DNA from: Pseudomonadota bacterium
Lineage (GTDB): Bacteria; Pseudomonadota; Alphaproteobacteria; Rhizobiales; Beijerinckiaceae
Assembly (NCBI GenBank): GCA_023423995.1
Contig: JAFAEL010000095.1
Span: 21,372-85,371, forward strand
Direction: 5' to 3'
Length of the DNA stretch: 64,000 nucleotides
The translations under genes were made by a program, and so were the position numbers. Below, in pieces: positions 24,856-35,332 of the stretch (the stretch's first letter is position 1; each line of letters begins with the position of its first letter). Under the pieces are notes generated by a model. The model was not told the DNA's origin. It worked only from the letters and a program-made list of their open reading frames with translations, and did not search any database.

Positions 24856-26919
24856 TTGCTGAAGATCGCGGATTGCATCGCCAAGACCCATGATCCGTCT
24901 TTGGTGGCGCTCGCCGGACTGATCTGCCTCGTTTCCGCCTGGACGACCGTGCGGCTCGTGCAGCGGATGATGGCCGAGAAGGAGCCCGGTCAGCGCATGA
25001 CCTGGCTGGTGGTGGCGGCCGCCGTGTCGGGAGCCGGCGTCTGGGCGACCCATTTCGTCGCCATGCTGGCGTTCCAGCCGCATGTCGCTCTTGGCTACGA
25101 GGTCGGCACGACAATCCTGTCGTTTCTCGCGGGCGTGCTCCTCACCGCGCTCGCCCTCCTCCTGCTGATCGCCGTGCCGGGATGGTGGCTCCCGCGCCTC
25201 TTCGCCGGCGCGCTGCTGGGGATCGCCACGGTCGTCATGCATTACACGGGCACGGCCGGGCTGCAGGTGGCGGGTGAGATCGTCTGGGACAGCCAGCTGA
25301 TCCTGGCATCAGCCCTTCTGTCCATTCTGCTCGCCACGCCGGCGCTCTTCTGCTGCAGGCAGCGAAGGCAGCTGCGAAGGGTCGGGGTCGGCCTGCTGGC
25401 GCTCTCCGTGCTGGCTCTGCACTTCACCGGCATGGCGGCCATCACGCTGGTGCCCGATCCGTCGCGGGAGCTTCCGCCGGGCCTGCTCTCGGGCACTGCG
25501 CTCGGCTACGGCGTCGGCATCGTGTCGCTCATGATCCTCGGCTGCGCGATCGCGTCCTGGATCATCGAGAACCGGCTCCAGCGCGAGCATGAACGTCGGC
25601 TCAAGTTCCTGGCCCGGCACGATCCCCTCACCTCGCTGCCCAACCGCGCGCTGTTCGAGGAGATCGTCACGCGCGAGTTGACCCGGCCCTACGGGGATGA
25701 CGGGCGCGCCGCGATGCTGTGCCTCGACCTAGACGGCTTCAAGGAGGTCAACGACATCTTCGGGCACGCGGCCGGTGACGAGCTCCTGGTGGAGGTCGCC
25801 GTGCGCCTGCAGCGGCTTCTCGGCGAACGCTGCGTGGCGGCGCGCCTCGGCGGCGACGAATTCGCCATCCTGGCAACGGCCCTCGAGGGGCCGCGCTCGC
25901 CTGAAGGGGCTGCGCAGCTCGTACTCGACACGCTGGCGAGGCCCTTCGAGGTGGACGGCAACCAGCTCGACATCGGCTGCAGCGTCGGCATCGCGCTCTT
26001 TCCGCAGGACGGCGAGACCTATCAGGTCCTGATGTCGAAGGCCGACACGGCGCTCGGCCGCGCCAAGGCGGCCGGCAAGGGCGTGTTCCGCTTCTTCGAG
26101 CGCTCGATGGACGAGGCCCTGCGCGAGCGGCGGGACCTCGCGCGCGATCTTCGGAATGGAATCAAGACGGGCCAGCTCGCGCTCGATTACCAGCCGCAGG
26201 TCGACATCCGGTCGGGTGAGGTCAGGAGCCTGGAGGCGCTGCTGCGCTGGGAGCATCCGGAACGGGGAAATGTCCCGTGCGAGGCCTTTCTGCCCGTGGC
26301 CGAGGAGACGGGCCTCATCCTCCAGATCGGTGAATGGATGCTGCGCGAGGCCTGCCGGGAGGCGGCCGGGTGGGAGCGGCCGCTTTCGGTGGCCGTCAAT
26401 CTCTCGCCGGCGCAGTTCCGCCAGACGGGCCTTGCCGACCTGATCTTCTCCATCCTGCGGGAAACTCACCTCGCTCCCGAACGGCTCGAGATCGAGATCA
26501 CGGAAGGCCTGCTACTGGAGGGCTCCGGGCGAGCCCTGCAGGTGCTGGAGAGGCTGAAGGGACGCGGCGTGCGGATCGTGATGGACGATTTCGGCACCGG
26601 CCAGGGCTCGCTCTCCGCGCTCCAGCTCTTCCCCTTCGACAAGATCAAGGTCGATGCCGCCTTCACGACGCAGATCGGCCGGAACAAGCGGACGGCCGCG
26701 GTCCTCCAGGCGGTGCTCGGACTGGGCGAGAGCCTCGAAATACCGGTGATCGCCAAGGGAGTGGAAAACCCCGCCCAGCTCGCCTTCCTGCGCGAGCATC
26801 GCTGCGCTGGCGCGCAGGGTCCGCTCTGCGGGGAGGCGAGGCCGATCGCTGACTACGCGGACGCGGTCCGGGAACGCCCGACCCGGCCGGACAACGTCCA
26901 CACGCTCAGGCTGGCGTAG
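24856..26919 (+). CDS. MHYT-GGDEF-EAL membrane signalling protein
   Basis: A 687-residue cyclic-di-GMP protein starting at TTG. Seven N-terminal helices carry MHYT-type repeats (THFVAML at 65, MHYTGTAGL at 128, LHFTGMAAI near 193), a proposed sensor of O2, CO or NO. The cyclase domain has an intact GGDEF at residues 332-336 but no RxxD inhibitory site. The phosphodiesterase domain has EAL at 460-462, NLSP, ITEG, DDFGTG, KIKVD and the late Gln, but the conserved Glu of AEGVE is Lys634 (AKGVE, codon AAG at 26755-26757). Loss of that Glu usually cripples hydrolysis, so net cyclase or receptor activity is plausible. It is divergent from the orphan binding protein, 194 bp away. Confidence 0.92.
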   Translation: MLKIADCIAKTHDPSLVALAGLICLVSAWTTVRLVQRMMAEKEPGQRMTWLVVAAAVSGAGVWATHFVAMLAFQPHVALGYEVGTTILSFLAGVLLTALALLLLIAVPGWWLPRLFAGALLGIATVVMHYTGTAGLQVAGEIVWDSQLILASALLSILLATPALFCCRQRRQLRRVGVGLLALSVLALHFTGMAAITLVPDPSRELPPGLLSGTALGYGVGIVSLMILGCAIASWIIENRLQREHERRLKFLARHDPLTSLPNRALFEEIVTRELTRPYGDDGRAAMLCLDLDGFKEVNDIFGHAAGDELLVEVAVRLQRLLGERCVAARLGGDEFAILATALEGPRSPEGAAQLVLDTLARPFEVDGNQLDIGCSVGIALFPQDGETYQVLMSKADTALGRAKAAGKGVFRFFERSMDEALRERRDLARDLRNGIKTGQLALDYQPQVDIRSGEVRSLEALLRWEHPERGNVPCEAFLPVAEETGLILQIGEWMLREACREAAGWERPLSVAVNLSPAQFRQTGLADLIFSILRETHLAPERLEIEITEGLLLEGSGRALQVLERLKGRGVRIVMDDFGTGQGSLSALQLFPFDKIKVDAAFTTQIGRNKRTAAVLQAVLGLGESLEIPVIAKGVENPAQLAFLREHRCAGAQGPLCGEARPIADYADAVRERPTRPDNVHTLRLA

Positions 26920-26942
26920 GGCTGGGCGCGACGCCGGCGGCG

Positions 26943-27617
26943 TCAGACCCGCTGCGCGGCGCGGTTGAGGACGGTCCTGCAATAGGCCGGAGTGAGAAGC
27001 GGGTTGCGAGCCGTGCCGTGAACGGCCGATCGGGTCGGGTCGTGCCCGTTGATGCAGGCGACGAGAACCGCCGCAAAGGAGGCGGCCGAACGCTGAGACC
27101 GGACCAGCGCAGCCGCGGCCTGCGGAGTCCCGCCCTCCTTGGGCAGTGCGGTCGGGGCGGTCTCGTTCATCAGCGCAACCAGCAGGGCGCCGTACTGGCT
27201 GAGGATGATCGAATAAGCATCCTTCCCGATTTGCCCATTCGTGTAAGCCTGGCACGCTGCGTAGAGCCCGTCACGGAGCGCCAGCACGCCCTTCGATCTG
27301 CCGTCGAGCTTGGTGATCGCCTCCGCAAAATTGGCGTTGGCCGTGAGGTTCTCGACCGGAGCCTGCGGTATCGCGGATTTGACGGAGAGATCGATGTCAG
27401 TCGTCGCCGCCACGGCATAGTCCGGACTGGGCTCCGTGCAGGCGACGCGCTGGACCGGCTCATCCGGCAACGCCCGGTCGCGTTCCATCACAAAGCGCAG
27501 GTTGCCGGTGGCGGCGAGCGTCGTGGCCGTTCCGAACTGAAACTGTGCGGTCCTGAAATTCGGCGTGTCGCAGCCCGCCAGCGCCAGACACATCATCCCG
27601 GTCGCGAGTGCACGCAT
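26943..27617 (-). CDS. Putative lipoprotein of unknown function
   Basis: A 224-residue protein with a lipobox LALAGC; Cys16 would be lipidated. The rest is soluble and helical, with YAACQAYTNGQIGKDAYSII and a C-terminal AYCRTVLNRAAQRV, a pattern seen in scattered hypothetical lipoproteins. I do not recognise a domain. The ATG at 27617 has GGGGGG 7 bases upstream and gives a proper lipoprotein signal; an ATG 13 codons earlier does not. It is convergent with the MHYT gene and lies 157 bp behind the helicase gene on the same strand; that gap is A/T-richer than its surroundings. Confidence 0.75.
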   Translation of the reverse strand: MRALATGMMCLALAGCDTPNFRTAQFQFGTATTLAATGNLRFVMERDRALPDEPVQRVACTEPSPDYAVAATTDIDLSVKSAIPQAPVENLTANANFAEAITKLDGRSKGVLALRDGLYAACQAYTNGQIGKDAYSIILSQYGALLVALMNETAPTALPKEGGTPQAAAALVRSQRSAASFAAVLVACINGHDPTRSAVHGTARNPLLTPAYCRTVLNRAAQRV

Positions 27618-27774
27618 GTGGAAGCCCCCCTGGCTCGCAGCCCGCCAGTTCGGCATGTGCTGCTACGGCGTGGCGAGCCCCTCGCCCAACCACAACCAGG
27701 GATCATGATGCACGACGCTTTGCCAAGAAGAAGCGCGATCTAATCGCCGAGACAAACACTCGTATAGGTTGTAT

Positions 27775-28911
27775 CTACATTACCACAGTCAGCCGCTTCG
27801 CGGCCCGGGTCAGGCCCGTATAGAGCCAGCGCGCCCGGTGCTCGCGGAAGGCGTAGCTCTCGTCGAAGAGCACCACCTCGTCCCACTGCGAGCCCTGCGC
27901 CTTGTGGACCGTGAGCACGTAGCCGTAATCGAACTCGTCCGACTTGCGGCGGGTCGCGAAGGACAGCTCCTCCTCCCGCCCCTCGAAGAACTCGCGCGGC
28001 ACGGAGACCCGGACGGAGCGCTTGGCCTCGTCCTCGGGCGAGACATCGAGCTCGACGAGGCCGCCGCGCTCGCCGCGCGCGATCTTGACGGTGAACAGGC
28101 CGCCATTCAGCAATCCCTTGGTCTTGTCGTTGCGCAGGCAGACGAGGCGCTCGCCGCCGGCCGGCATCGGGTCGCGGAAGCCCAGGAGCTGGCGAATGCG
28201 ACCGTTATAACCGCGGCGGGACTTGTTGAGCCCGACCAGCACCTGGTCCGCCTTGAGGATCGCCTCGGCGTCGATGTCGCGCCGGTCGATGACGCGCGTC
28301 GTGCCCCATTCGCCGCGCTCCAGCCGCCCTCCTTCCCGGACCGCGATGGAGAGGCGGATGATCGGGTCGCCCGCGGCCTGCCGGTGCACCTCCGTCAGCA
28401 TGGCGTCGGGCTCGTGCTCGGTGAAATAGCCCGCGCCCTTGACGGGCGGCAGCTGCGCCGGATCGCCCAGCACCAGGACGGGCGTGCCGAAGGATAGGAG
28501 GTCGCGCCCGAGCTCCTCGTCCACCATGGAGCACTCGTCGATGACGATGAGCTCCGCCTTGGCGGCGTCGCTCTGGCGGTTGAGCACGAAGCGGGGGCCG
28601 GTCTCGCCCGAGCCGCGCGAGCGATAGATCAGCGAGTGGATCGTCGAGGCCTCGCCGCAGCCCTTGTCACGAAGCACCAGGGCGGCCTTGCCCGTGTAGG
28701 CGGCGAAGCAGACGTCCCCGTCCACGTTCTCCGCGATGTGACGCGCGAGCGTGGTCTTCCCTGTGCCGGCATAGCCGAACAGCCGGAAGATCGGGCGGTC
28801 GCGCGACTTCAGCCATTGCGCGACGGCCAGCATCGCGTCGTCCTGTTCAGGCGACCACTTCATGCGGGAAAGGGGGCGTTGGCTGGCCGGGGGGCCCGGC
28901 CTCTCGGGCAT
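27775..28911 (-). CDS. RecD-like ATP-dependent DNA helicase
   Basis: A 378-residue superfamily 1B helicase. Motif I is RLFGYAGTGKTTLARHI, motif II LIVIDECSMVDEEL, motif III LVLGDPAQLPPVKG and motif VI LYTGLTRAAKRLTVV; a UvrD_C_2 segment YGYVLTVHKAQGSQWDEVV is near the C-terminus. At this length it is a minimal RecD2/Dda-like enzyme without the N-terminal RecD regions and without RecB or RecC nearby. The ATG at 28911 has an AGGA site 10 bases upstream; a start at MKWSPEQDD (28863) would fit the family equally well but lacks a ribosome site. Confidence 0.9.
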   Translation of the reverse strand: MPERPGPPASQRPLSRMKWSPEQDDAMLAVAQWLKSRDRPIFRLFGYAGTGKTTLARHIAENVDGDVCFAAYTGKAALVLRDKGCGEASTIHSLIYRSRGSGETGPRFVLNRQSDAAKAELIVIDECSMVDEELGRDLLSFGTPVLVLGDPAQLPPVKGAGYFTEHEPDAMLTEVHRQAAGDPIIRLSIAVREGGRLERGEWGTTRVIDRRDIDAEAILKADQVLVGLNKSRRGYNGRIRQLLGFRDPMPAGGERLVCLRNDKTKGLLNGGLFTVKIARGERGGLVELDVSPEDEAKRSVRVSVPREFFEGREEELSFATRRKSDEFDYGYVLTVHKAQGSQWDEVVLFDESYAFREHRARWLYTGLTRAAKRLTVVM

Positions 28912-29017
28912 AGCATTACGGTCCTTTAACCCGCCCGCGAGGGGCCGGTAAGCTCGCCTGGCCCAGCTTCGTGAGGAGTTCGGCGCGATCCATCGCCGGA
29001 CATTCGAGGAAGACGAT

Positions 29018-29548
29018 ATGAAACGTTGGGTGATCGGACTGTCGGCGGTCGGCGCTCTCGCGGCTGCCGGCGCCTATGCGCAGGACCGCGCCAGCGGCCC
29101 CTTCGGGGACGGCTTTCGCGTCCATGGCCGCGTCTCGGCGGAGGACAAGGCCGCCTTTGCGGATGCCAGGATCGCGGCCCTTCATGCCGGCCTCAAGCTG
29201 AATGCCGACCAGGAGAAGCTCTGGCCTCCCGTCGAGGAAGCGATCCGCGGCCTGCAGCAGCAGCGCCGGGAAGCACGCGAAGCACGGCGGGAGCGCTTCT
29301 CCTCCATGCGGGACGGCGCCGCCCAGGACGTGCCCGGTAGCCTGCGGGCGATCGCGGACCGGCAGGCGGCTTCCGCCGCAGCCCTCCGCAAGCTCGCCGA
29401 CGCCTCCCAGCCGCTCTATGCCACGCTCGATGAAGGCCAGAAGCGGCGCCTCACGGCCCTGTCCCGCGGCGTCGTACGCGGCATGGCCGGCCACCACCGG
29501 CATCGCGGGCATGGCCACCACGGCGAGGGTCCGATGCGCCGCGGCTGA
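29018..29548 (+). CDS. Spy/CpxP-like LTXXQ-family periplasmic protein with His-rich tail
   Basis: A 176-residue protein. The signal peptide ends AGAYA, and the mature chain is a helical Spy-type protein with LNADQEKLWPPVEEAIRGLQ, a variant of the LTxxQ motif, and a charged coiled stretch REAREARRERF. The last 20 residues are His/Gly/Arg-rich (GHHRHRGHGHHGEG), likely metal-binding. Spy and CpxP relatives are periplasmic chaperones or sensors of envelope or metal stress. It is divergent from the helicase gene and convergent with coaA 6 bp away. Confidence 0.85.
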   Translation: MKRWVIGLSAVGALAAAGAYAQDRASGPFGDGFRVHGRVSAEDKAAFADARIAALHAGLKLNADQEKLWPPVEEAIRGLQQQRREAREARRERFSSMRDGAAQDVPGSLRAIADRQAASAAALRKLADASQPLYATLDEGQKRRLTALSRGVVRGMAGHHRHRGHGHHGEGPMRRG

Positions 29549-29554
29549 AACCGC

Positions 29555-30562
29555 TCAGAGCCGCCGGAGCGAGACCTCCTCGATCCGGTGGCTCGCGCCC
29601 TTGCGCAGGATGAGGCTGGCGCGCTGCCGCGTCGGCAGGATGTTCTCGTTCAGGTTCACGAGATTGATGCGGTTCCAGAGCCCCTCGGCGAACTCGATCG
29701 CCTCGGCCTCGGACAAGTCCGCATATTTCCGGAAGTAGGACAGCGGATTCCGGAAGGCCGTGTTCCGCAGGCGCAGGAAGCGCGCGAGGTACCAGCGGTG
29801 GAGATCCTCCTCCTCCGCGTCGAGATAGACCGAGAAGTCGAAGAAGTCCGACACGAAGGGGATCGCGGCGCCATCCCGCGGCAGGCGGGCCGGCTGCAGG
29901 ACGTTCAGCCCCTCCACGATCAGGATGTCCGGGTTCTCGACCACGACCTCCTCGTCCGGCAGGACGTCGTAGGTCAGGTGCGAATAGATGGGCGCCCGCA
30001 CGCCACGCTTGCCGGCCTTGATGTCCGACAGGAAGCGCAGCAGCCGGGCCGTGTCGTAGCTCTCCGGGAAACCCTTGCGGTCCATCATGTTGAGCCGGAG
30101 GAGCTCGGCATTCGGCCGCAAGAAGCCGTCCGTCGTGACGAGGTCCACCTTCGGGGTGTTCGGCCAGCGCGCGAGAAGCGCCTTCAGGATGCGGGCGGTC
30201 GTCGATTTCCCGACAGCGACCGAGCCCGCGACCCCGATGATGTAGGGGACCTTCTCGTTCTTGTCGGCAAGGAGGAAGCGCTGGGTGGCGCGGAACAGTC
30301 CCTGGGCCGCCGCCACGTAGAGGGACAGGAGCCGCGACAGCGGCAGGTAGATCGCGATGACCTCTTCCAGCGAGATCGGGTCGTTCAGCGACTGGAGCCG
30401 CTCCACCTCGGCCGCGGACAGCGTCAGGGGCGCATCCGCCCGCAGCTTCGCCCATTCGTCGCGCGAGAAGGTCCGGTACGGGGAGAGGTCCCGCTCCGGA
30501 GGCGGCAGGGGCGGCGGCACGGCCTCGCCCACGGGGGCTTCCCGGCCTGCGAACTCGTACAT
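29555..30562 (-). CDS. coaA: Pantothenate kinase (type I)
   Basis: A 335-residue type-I pantothenate kinase, which makes 4'-phosphopantothenate as the first step of CoA synthesis. The P-loop [11 protein letters not shown] lies at residues 110-120. Other family blocks are [23 protein letters not shown] and [12 protein letters not shown]. It is the last gene of the his transcript, 4 bp after hisE, an arrangement common in Rhizobiales. Confidence 0.96.
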   Translation of the reverse strand: MYEFAGREAPVGEAVPPPLPPPERDLSPYRTFSRDEWAKLRADAPLTLSAAEVERLQSLNDPISLEEVIAIYLPLSRLLSLYVAAAQGLFRATQRFLLADKNEKVPYIIGVAGSVAVGKSTTARILKALLARWPNTPKVDLVTTDGFLRPNAELLRLNMMDRKGFPESYDTARLLRFLSDIKAGKRGVRAPIYSHLTYDVLPDEEVVVENPDILIVEGLNVLQPARLPRDGAAIPFVSDFFDFSVYLDAEEEDLHRWYLARFLRLRNTAFRNPLSYFRKYADLSEAEAIEFAEGLWNRINLVNLNENILPTRQRASLILRKGASHRIEEVSLRRL

Positions 30563-30566
30563 GTGG

Positions 30567-30890
30567 TCATTCGCTCCTGCGCGAAGCCTTCTCGGCCAGA
30601 CCCGACTGGGCGGTACGCCGCGCCAGCTCGACCATGACCTCGTCGACCGTGACCCCGCCTGCGCGGAGTGTGACGAGAAGATGATAAAGGACGTCGGCCG
30701 CTTCCGCCACGAGGCCCTGGCGGTCGCCCATGACGGCCGCGATGGCGGCCTCGACGGCCTCCTCGCCGAGCTTCTTGGCGGGCTTGGCGGGCCCGCCCGC
30801 GAGGAGCTTGGCCGTATGCGATTCGCTCGGCGGCGCGGAGGCGCGTTCGGCGACGATGCGCTCGAGGTCCGTGAGCGAGAAGGTACCCAT
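30567..30890 (-). CDS. hisE: Phosphoribosyl-ATP diphosphatase
   Basis: A 107-residue HisE of the all-helical MazG-like pyrophosphatase fold, which hydrolyses PR-ATP to PR-AMP in step 2 of histidine synthesis. [15 protein letters not shown] and [13 protein letters not shown] carry the acidic metal-binding residues. It is a stand-alone HisE, not fused to HisI, as usual in alphaproteobacteria; hisI is not in this window. Its ATG overlaps the hisF stop codon (ATGA). Confidence 0.95.
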   Translation of the reverse strand: MGTFSLTDLERIVAERASAPPSESHTAKLLAGGPAKPAKKLGEEAVEAAIAAVMGDRQGLVAEAADVLYHLLVTLRAGGVTVDEVMVELARRTAQSGLAEKASRRSE

Positions 30891-31663
30891 CAGGTCAGCC
30901 TCATCGGCAGGCCGGCCGCGGCCATGTGGCGCTTGGCTTCGCCGATCGTATGCTCGCCGAAATGGAAGATGGAGGCGGCGAGCACGGCGCTGGCATGCCC
31001 CTGGCGCACGCCCGCGACGAGGTCCTCGAGCCCGCCGACGCCGCCAGAGGCGACCACGGGGACCGGAACGTTGTCGGCAATGGCCCGCATCAGGGCGAGG
31101 TCGTAGCCCGAGCGGGTCCCATCCTTGTCCATGGAGGTGACCAGGAGTTCGCCCGCGCCGAGCCCCACGACCTTCCGGGCGAACGCGATCGCGTCGATCC
31201 CGGTCGGCTTGCGGCCGCCATGCGTGAAGATCTCCCAGCGGTCCGGCTCGCCCGGCCCGGAGACGCGCTTGGCGTCGATCGCCACCACGATGCACTGGCT
31301 GCCGAACTTCTCCGCGGCCACGCGCACGAAGTCCGGATCGTTCACGGCGGCGGTGTTGATGGAGACCTTGTCGGCGCCGGCCAGCAACAGCTGACGGATG
31401 TCCTCCACGGTGCGGACCCCGCCGCCGACCGTCAGGGGCATGAAGCATTCGGCGGCCGTGCGCCGCACGATGTCCAGCAGGGTGCCGCGATCCTCGTGGC
31501 TTGCCGTGATGTCGAGGAAGCAGAGCTCGTCCGCCCCGGCCGCGTCATAGGCGCGGGCAGCCTCCACGGGGTCGCCGGCATCGCGCAGGTCGAGGAACTT
31601 CACGCCCTTCACCACGCGCCCGTCCTTCACGTCGAGGCAGGGTATGATCCGTATTTTCAGCAT
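30890..31663 (-). CDS. hisF: Imidazole glycerol phosphate synthase cyclase subunit
   Basis: A 257-residue (beta-alpha)8 barrel. Catalytic Asp residues are visible in [15 protein letters not shown] and [13 protein letters not shown]; phosphate-binding [14 protein letters not shown] and [13 protein letters not shown] are present. With HisH it makes IGP and AICAR. Its ATG overlaps the stop of the SulP transporter gene by ATGA, and its stop overlaps hisE, so its translation is tied to a transporter unrelated to histidine. Confidence 0.97.
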   Translation of the reverse strand: MLKIRIIPCLDVKDGRVVKGVKFLDLRDAGDPVEAARAYDAAGADELCFLDITASHEDRGTLLDIVRRTAAECFMPLTVGGGVRTVEDIRQLLLAGADKVSINTAAVNDPDFVRVAAEKFGSQCIVVAIDAKRVSGPGEPDRWEIFTHGGRKPTGIDAIAFARKVVGLGAGELLVTSMDKDGTRSGYDLALMRAIADNVPVPVVASGGVGGLEDLVAGVRQGHASAVLAASIFHFGEHTIGEAKRHMAAAGLPMRLT

Positions 31664-33912
31664 CAGCTTGAGGCCAGCATCAGTTCTTCGGAGGTCACCC
31701 GAAGCCGCTGTGCGGTGAGACGGGCAATGGTTGCGAGCAGCGACTGACCGAGTTGCGGCTCCTCGCGCAAGAGGCGGTCGAAGCTTTCGGCCGTGAGCAC
31801 GAAGCCCTCGACCTCCTCGTCCGCAAAGACATCGGCCGAGCGGGGCCGGCGGTCAATCAGCCCCATCTCGCCCACCGAGGTGCCCGGCCCGAGCCCCGCG
31901 ATGCGCCGCTCCGAGCGCTCGCCAGCGAGGCGCACGCTCACCGAACCCCGCGTGATGATCCAGAGCTTGTCGGCGGGTTCGCCCGCGCGGCACAAGGCGG
32001 CTCCGGCCGGATAGCGGCAGGGCTGGAGATGCGCCTTCAAGGCCTCCAGCTCGCGTTCGGAGAGGCCACCCGCGAGATCCGTCTCCTCGATGCGCAGGGC
32101 GCGCCAAGCCTGGCCGCCCGCCGCATGCGCGCTGGCCAGCGCGCGGTCTTCCGCCGTCTCGAGCGCCGCGTCGAGATCCGGAGCCATCCGGCAGCCCGGC
32201 CCGACCGCGCCAGCCAGCAGAGCGGCGAATTTCGGGTCGACCGAACAGAGCATCAGGTTCATGCCGCGCTGGCGGCAGCGGGCCGCGACCTGCTTCAGGA
32301 TGGTCGCGCCGGACGTATCCACGTCGGTCACCCTCCGCAGACAGAGGATGACCGTGCGGGCACTACCCTCCAGGCTTTTGACGCGCGAGGCGAGATCGTC
32401 GGCATTGCCGAAGAAGAGGATGCCCTGGAGTTCGAGCACCGCCGTGTAGCGGCCGCTCCCGCGCAGCAGCGCGAGATCGCCTTGCGCCCGGATGCGCTTG
32501 GAGAAGAGCTGCGAGCCGTCGAGCTGCCGACGCACGACGGGTCGGCTCATCTCCATGATGAAGACGAGGCAAGAGAGGGCCACGCCGACGAGCGCGCCCG
32601 CCACGGGCTGGCCTAGGACGGTGGTGCCCGTCACGGCGAGGACGATCGCAACGTTCCGCCGTGCGCGGGTCGCGGCGTCCCGGTCGTCCGCCCGGAAGAG
32701 ATCGTGGACCAGCACCACGCACCATCGGTCCCAGAGGCGCCAGGCGATGCTCACCAGGATCGCGGCCAGCACCACGGTGGGGAGTGCTCCCACGGCCTTC
32801 GGGGCAATAGCGGCCGCCAGCAGCAGCACGGCGGCAAGCGAGATGGTGGAGAGCCGGGTGCGTCCCCCGCCTTCATAGATCGTCCGCGAAAAGGCGATCG
32901 AGGTCGTCACCGTCATGCCGCCGGCGAGGGACGAGAGGAGATTGGACACCCCCTGCCCAGCCAGGTTCCGGCGCGGCGCGGTCTCGACATCCCCCAGGTC
33001 CTGTGCGGCCCGGAGCGCGAAGGTCAGGTCGAGCGTCCCGAGGACCGCGAGCGTGAGGGAGGTGAGAAGAAGCGCCTTCACCAGTTCGAAGTCGGCGAAG
33101 GATCGCATCGCCGTGTCGAAATCGAGATGAAGCCCGAAGGAAGCCGTCTGGAGCGAGATCTCGCCGACCGTGCCGCCGAGGTCCAGCGACGGCGCGACGA
33201 CTCGCAGCAGGTGATACAGCCCCGTCCCGGCGAGCAGGCCGATCAGCATCGTCGGAAGATGGGGAGCCCTCGCCTCGAGCCGCGTGACGAGGAGGATCAG
33301 CGCCAGCCCGAAGAGCGGCATGGCCGGCGCCGGCAGGTGGAACGTGCCGATGGCCTGCCCCAGGGCTCCCAACGAGGGAAGCCCGAACAGCCGGGGCAAT
33401 TGCTGGGCGATGATGAGGATTGCAAGTCCGGTCAGGAAGCCCGCGAGAACCGGATAGGGCGTGAATTTGACGACCCTACCGATGCCCGACAGCGCAATGA
33501 CGATCTGCCACAGGCCGGCCAGCATCGCGGAGAGCGGCAGGAGAGCGAGCGCCAGGGTCGCATCCCCATTGGCGCGCGCCATCAGCCAGCCGAGGAAGCT
33601 CGCCTGAATGAGCGAGTGCGTGGTCGACGTGATGTTCGGGATGAAGGACGAGGTCCGGAAGAGGGCACCCGTGACCCCGCCCGCCACCGCGCAGAGAATG
33701 CCGGCGGCAGCCCCGACGGCCACGTAGTTGTGGCCGAGCGGCTCATAGGCGACCACCCCCGCCGACACGCAGAAGGGAAGAACCAGGAGCCCGACCATGC
33801 CGCCGGAGCTGATCTCCCGCAGGAGTTGCGGGAATCCGGCGGCGGGCTTCTTGGGACCGAGATCGGCATCCCGCCCGGGAACCGATCTCCGCTCCGATGC
33901 GGGAGCGCTCAT
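31663..33912 (-). CDS. SulP-family anion transporter with STAS and cyclic-nucleotide-binding domains
   Basis: A 749-residue fusion. Residues about 30-455 hold the SulP membrane domain with 10 or more helices, including [25 protein letters not shown] domain (about 490-590) has the DxSG phosphorylation-type motif with Ser534. The C-terminus (about 620-735) is a CRP-like cyclic-nucleotide domain whose pocket residues Glu682 (GEMGL) and Arg691 (RPRSA) are kept. SulP members carry sulfate, bicarbonate or carboxylates; the substrate is unknown. It sits between hisA and hisF with ATGA overlaps on both sides, an odd place for a transporter. Confidence 0.92.
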   Translation of the reverse strand: MSAPASERRSVPGRDADLGPKKPAAGFPQLLREISSGGMVGLLVLPFCVSAGVVAYEPLGHNYVAVGAAAGILCAVAGGVTGALFRTSSFIPNITSTTHSLIQASFLGWLMARANGDATLALALLPLSAMLAGLWQIVIALSGIGRVVKFTPYPVLAGFLTGLAILIIAQQLPRLFGLPSLGALGQAIGTFHLPAPAMPLFGLALILLVTRLEARAPHLPTMLIGLLAGTGLYHLLRVVAPSLDLGGTVGEISLQTASFGLHLDFDTAMRSFADFELVKALLLTSLTLAVLGTLDLTFALRAAQDLGDVETAPRRNLAGQGVSNLLSSLAGGMTVTTSIAFSRTIYEGGGRTRLSTISLAAVLLLAAAIAPKAVGALPTVVLAAILVSIAWRLWDRWCVVLVHDLFRADDRDAATRARRNVAIVLAVTGTTVLGQPVAGALVGVALSCLVFIMEMSRPVVRRQLDGSQLFSKRIRAQGDLALLRGSGRYTAVLELQGILFFGNADDLASRVKSLEGSARTVILCLRRVTDVDTSGATILKQVAARCRQRGMNLMLCSVDPKFAALLAGAVGPGCRMAPDLDAALETAEDRALASAHAAGGQAWRALRIEETDLAGGLSERELEALKAHLQPCRYPAGAALCRAGEPADKLWIITRGSVSVRLAGERSERRIAGLGPGTSVGEMGLIDRRPRSADVFADEEVEGFVLTAESFDRLLREEPQLGQSLLATIARLTAQRLRVTSEELMLASS

Positions 33913-34685
33913 CCCCGTGCGCGCACGCGCTCCGAAGCGCTAGCCATGCCGGCCGCGCGCGCCCGCGTGATGAGGGCGAGCGCCTCCGCGGGATCGATGC
34001 GCCCATCGTAGAGCGCACGGCCCGTGATGGCGCCCGCCAGCGCCGCGCAATCGGGTTCGAGCAGTCGCTGGACATCCGCCAGCGAAGCCAATCCGCCCGA
34101 GGCGATCACGGGGATGCCGACCGCCTCGGCGAGGGCCAGAGTCATGGGAATGTTGAGACCCTTCAGGATCCCGTCGCGGGAGATGTCAGTATAGATGATC
34201 GCCGCCACGCCCGCATCTTCGAAACGACGCCCGAGTTCTTCGGCCGTCAGGGTCGAGGTCTCGGCCCAGCCATGGACGGCGACACGCCCGTCCTTCGCAT
34301 CGATGCCGACCGCGATCCGGCCCGGATGGAGGCGCGCCGCCTCCCGGACGAAATCGGGATCCTGGACGGCCGCCGTGCCGATGATGACCCGCGCGACGCC
34401 CTCGGACAGCCAGCCTTCGAGCGTGCGCATGTCGCGGATGCCGCCGCCGAGCTGTACCGGGATGGTCACCCGACCCAGGATGCCGCGGACGGCTTCGGCG
34501 TTCATCGGGCGGCCCGCGAAGGCCCCGTCGAGATCGACGAGGTGCAGCCACTCGAAGCCCTGGCCTTCGAAGATCGCCGCCTGATCGGCGGGATCGTCGT
34601 TGAAGATCGTGGCCTGCGCCATGTCGCCCTGGACGAGGCGGACGCAGCGACCTTCCTTGAGGTCGATTGCCGGGAAAAGGATCAT
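33909..34685 (-). CDS. hisA: ProFAR isomerase
   Basis: A 258-residue (beta-alpha)8 isomerase converting ProFAR to PRFAR. The acid/base aspartates are in [15 protein letters not shown] and [10 protein letters not shown], with the phosphate loop [16 protein letters not shown] and [16 protein letters not shown]. Its ATG overlaps the hisH stop and its stop overlaps the SulP gene start. In related genomes hisF usually follows directly. Confidence 0.97.
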   Translation of the reverse strand: MILFPAIDLKEGRCVRLVQGDMAQATIFNDDPADQAAIFEGQGFEWLHLVDLDGAFAGRPMNAEAVRGILGRVTIPVQLGGGIRDMRTLEGWLSEGVARVIIGTAAVQDPDFVREAARLHPGRIAVGIDAKDGRVAVHGWAETSTLTAEELGRRFEDAGVAAIIYTDISRDGILKGLNIPMTLALAEAVGIPVIASGGLASLADVQRLLEPDCAALAGAITGRALYDGRIDPAEALALITRARAAGMASASERVRARG

Positions 34686-35332
34686 GGCCGCCAGCGCAGG
34701 AAGTTCGAGATGAGCCGGAGCCCGAGCGCCTGGCTCTTCTCCGGGTGAAATTGCGTACCGGCCAGATTGTCGCGCGCGACCATGGCGGTCACCGGGCCGC
34801 CATAGGCCGAGACGGCCACCACCTGGCCCTCGTCCTTCGGCTGCAGCGCATAGGAATGCACGAAATAGGCGTGCAGCCCCTCCGGCCCGAGCGGGATGCC
34901 CTCAGTCAGCGGATGGTCCTTCTGCGGATGGAGGGTGTTCCAGCCCATATGCGGGATCTTGAGCCCCGGATCGTCGGGATGAAGCGGCGCGACATCGCCG
35001 CTGATCCAGTCGAGGCCCGGCGTCGTCTCATGCTCGAGGCCACGCGTGGCCATGAGCTGCATGCCGACGCAGATGCCGAGGAACGGGCGCCCCTTCCCGA
35101 TGACGGCCTCCGTCATGGCCTCCACCATGCCGGGCACGGAATCGAGGCCGCGGCGGCAATCGGCGAAGGCGCCCACACCCGGCAACACGATCCGGTCTGC
35201 GCCGGCGACGATGTCCGGATCCGACGTGACGACGATCCGCTCGCCCGTGCCGCCCTCGCCCACGGCGCGCTCGAAGGCCTTGGCGGCGGAATTGAGGTTG
35301 CCGGACCCGTAATCGACGATCGCGACGGTCAT
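34682..35332 (-). CDS. hisH: Imidazole glycerol phosphate synthase glutaminase subunit
   Basis: A 216-residue class-I glutamine amidotransferase with nucleophile Cys in [11 protein letters not shown] and the His-Glu pair in [12 protein letters not shown]. It supplies ammonia to HisF. Start: [20 protein letters not shown] at ATG 35330-35332 is the family N-terminus; the longer open frame upstream is shadow of the DUF2628 gene. The ATG overlaps the stop of that gene. Confidence 0.97.
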   Translation of the reverse strand: MTVAIVDYGSGNLNSAAKAFERAVGEGGTGERIVVTSDPDIVAGADRIVLPGVGAFADCRRGLDSVPGMVEAMTEAVIGKGRPFLGICVGMQLMATRGLEHETTPGLDWISGDVAPLHPDDPGLKIPHMGWNTLHPQKDHPLTEGIPLGPEGLHAYFVHSYALQPKDEGQVVAVSAYGGPVTAMVARDNLAGTQFHPEKSQALGLRLISNFLRWRP

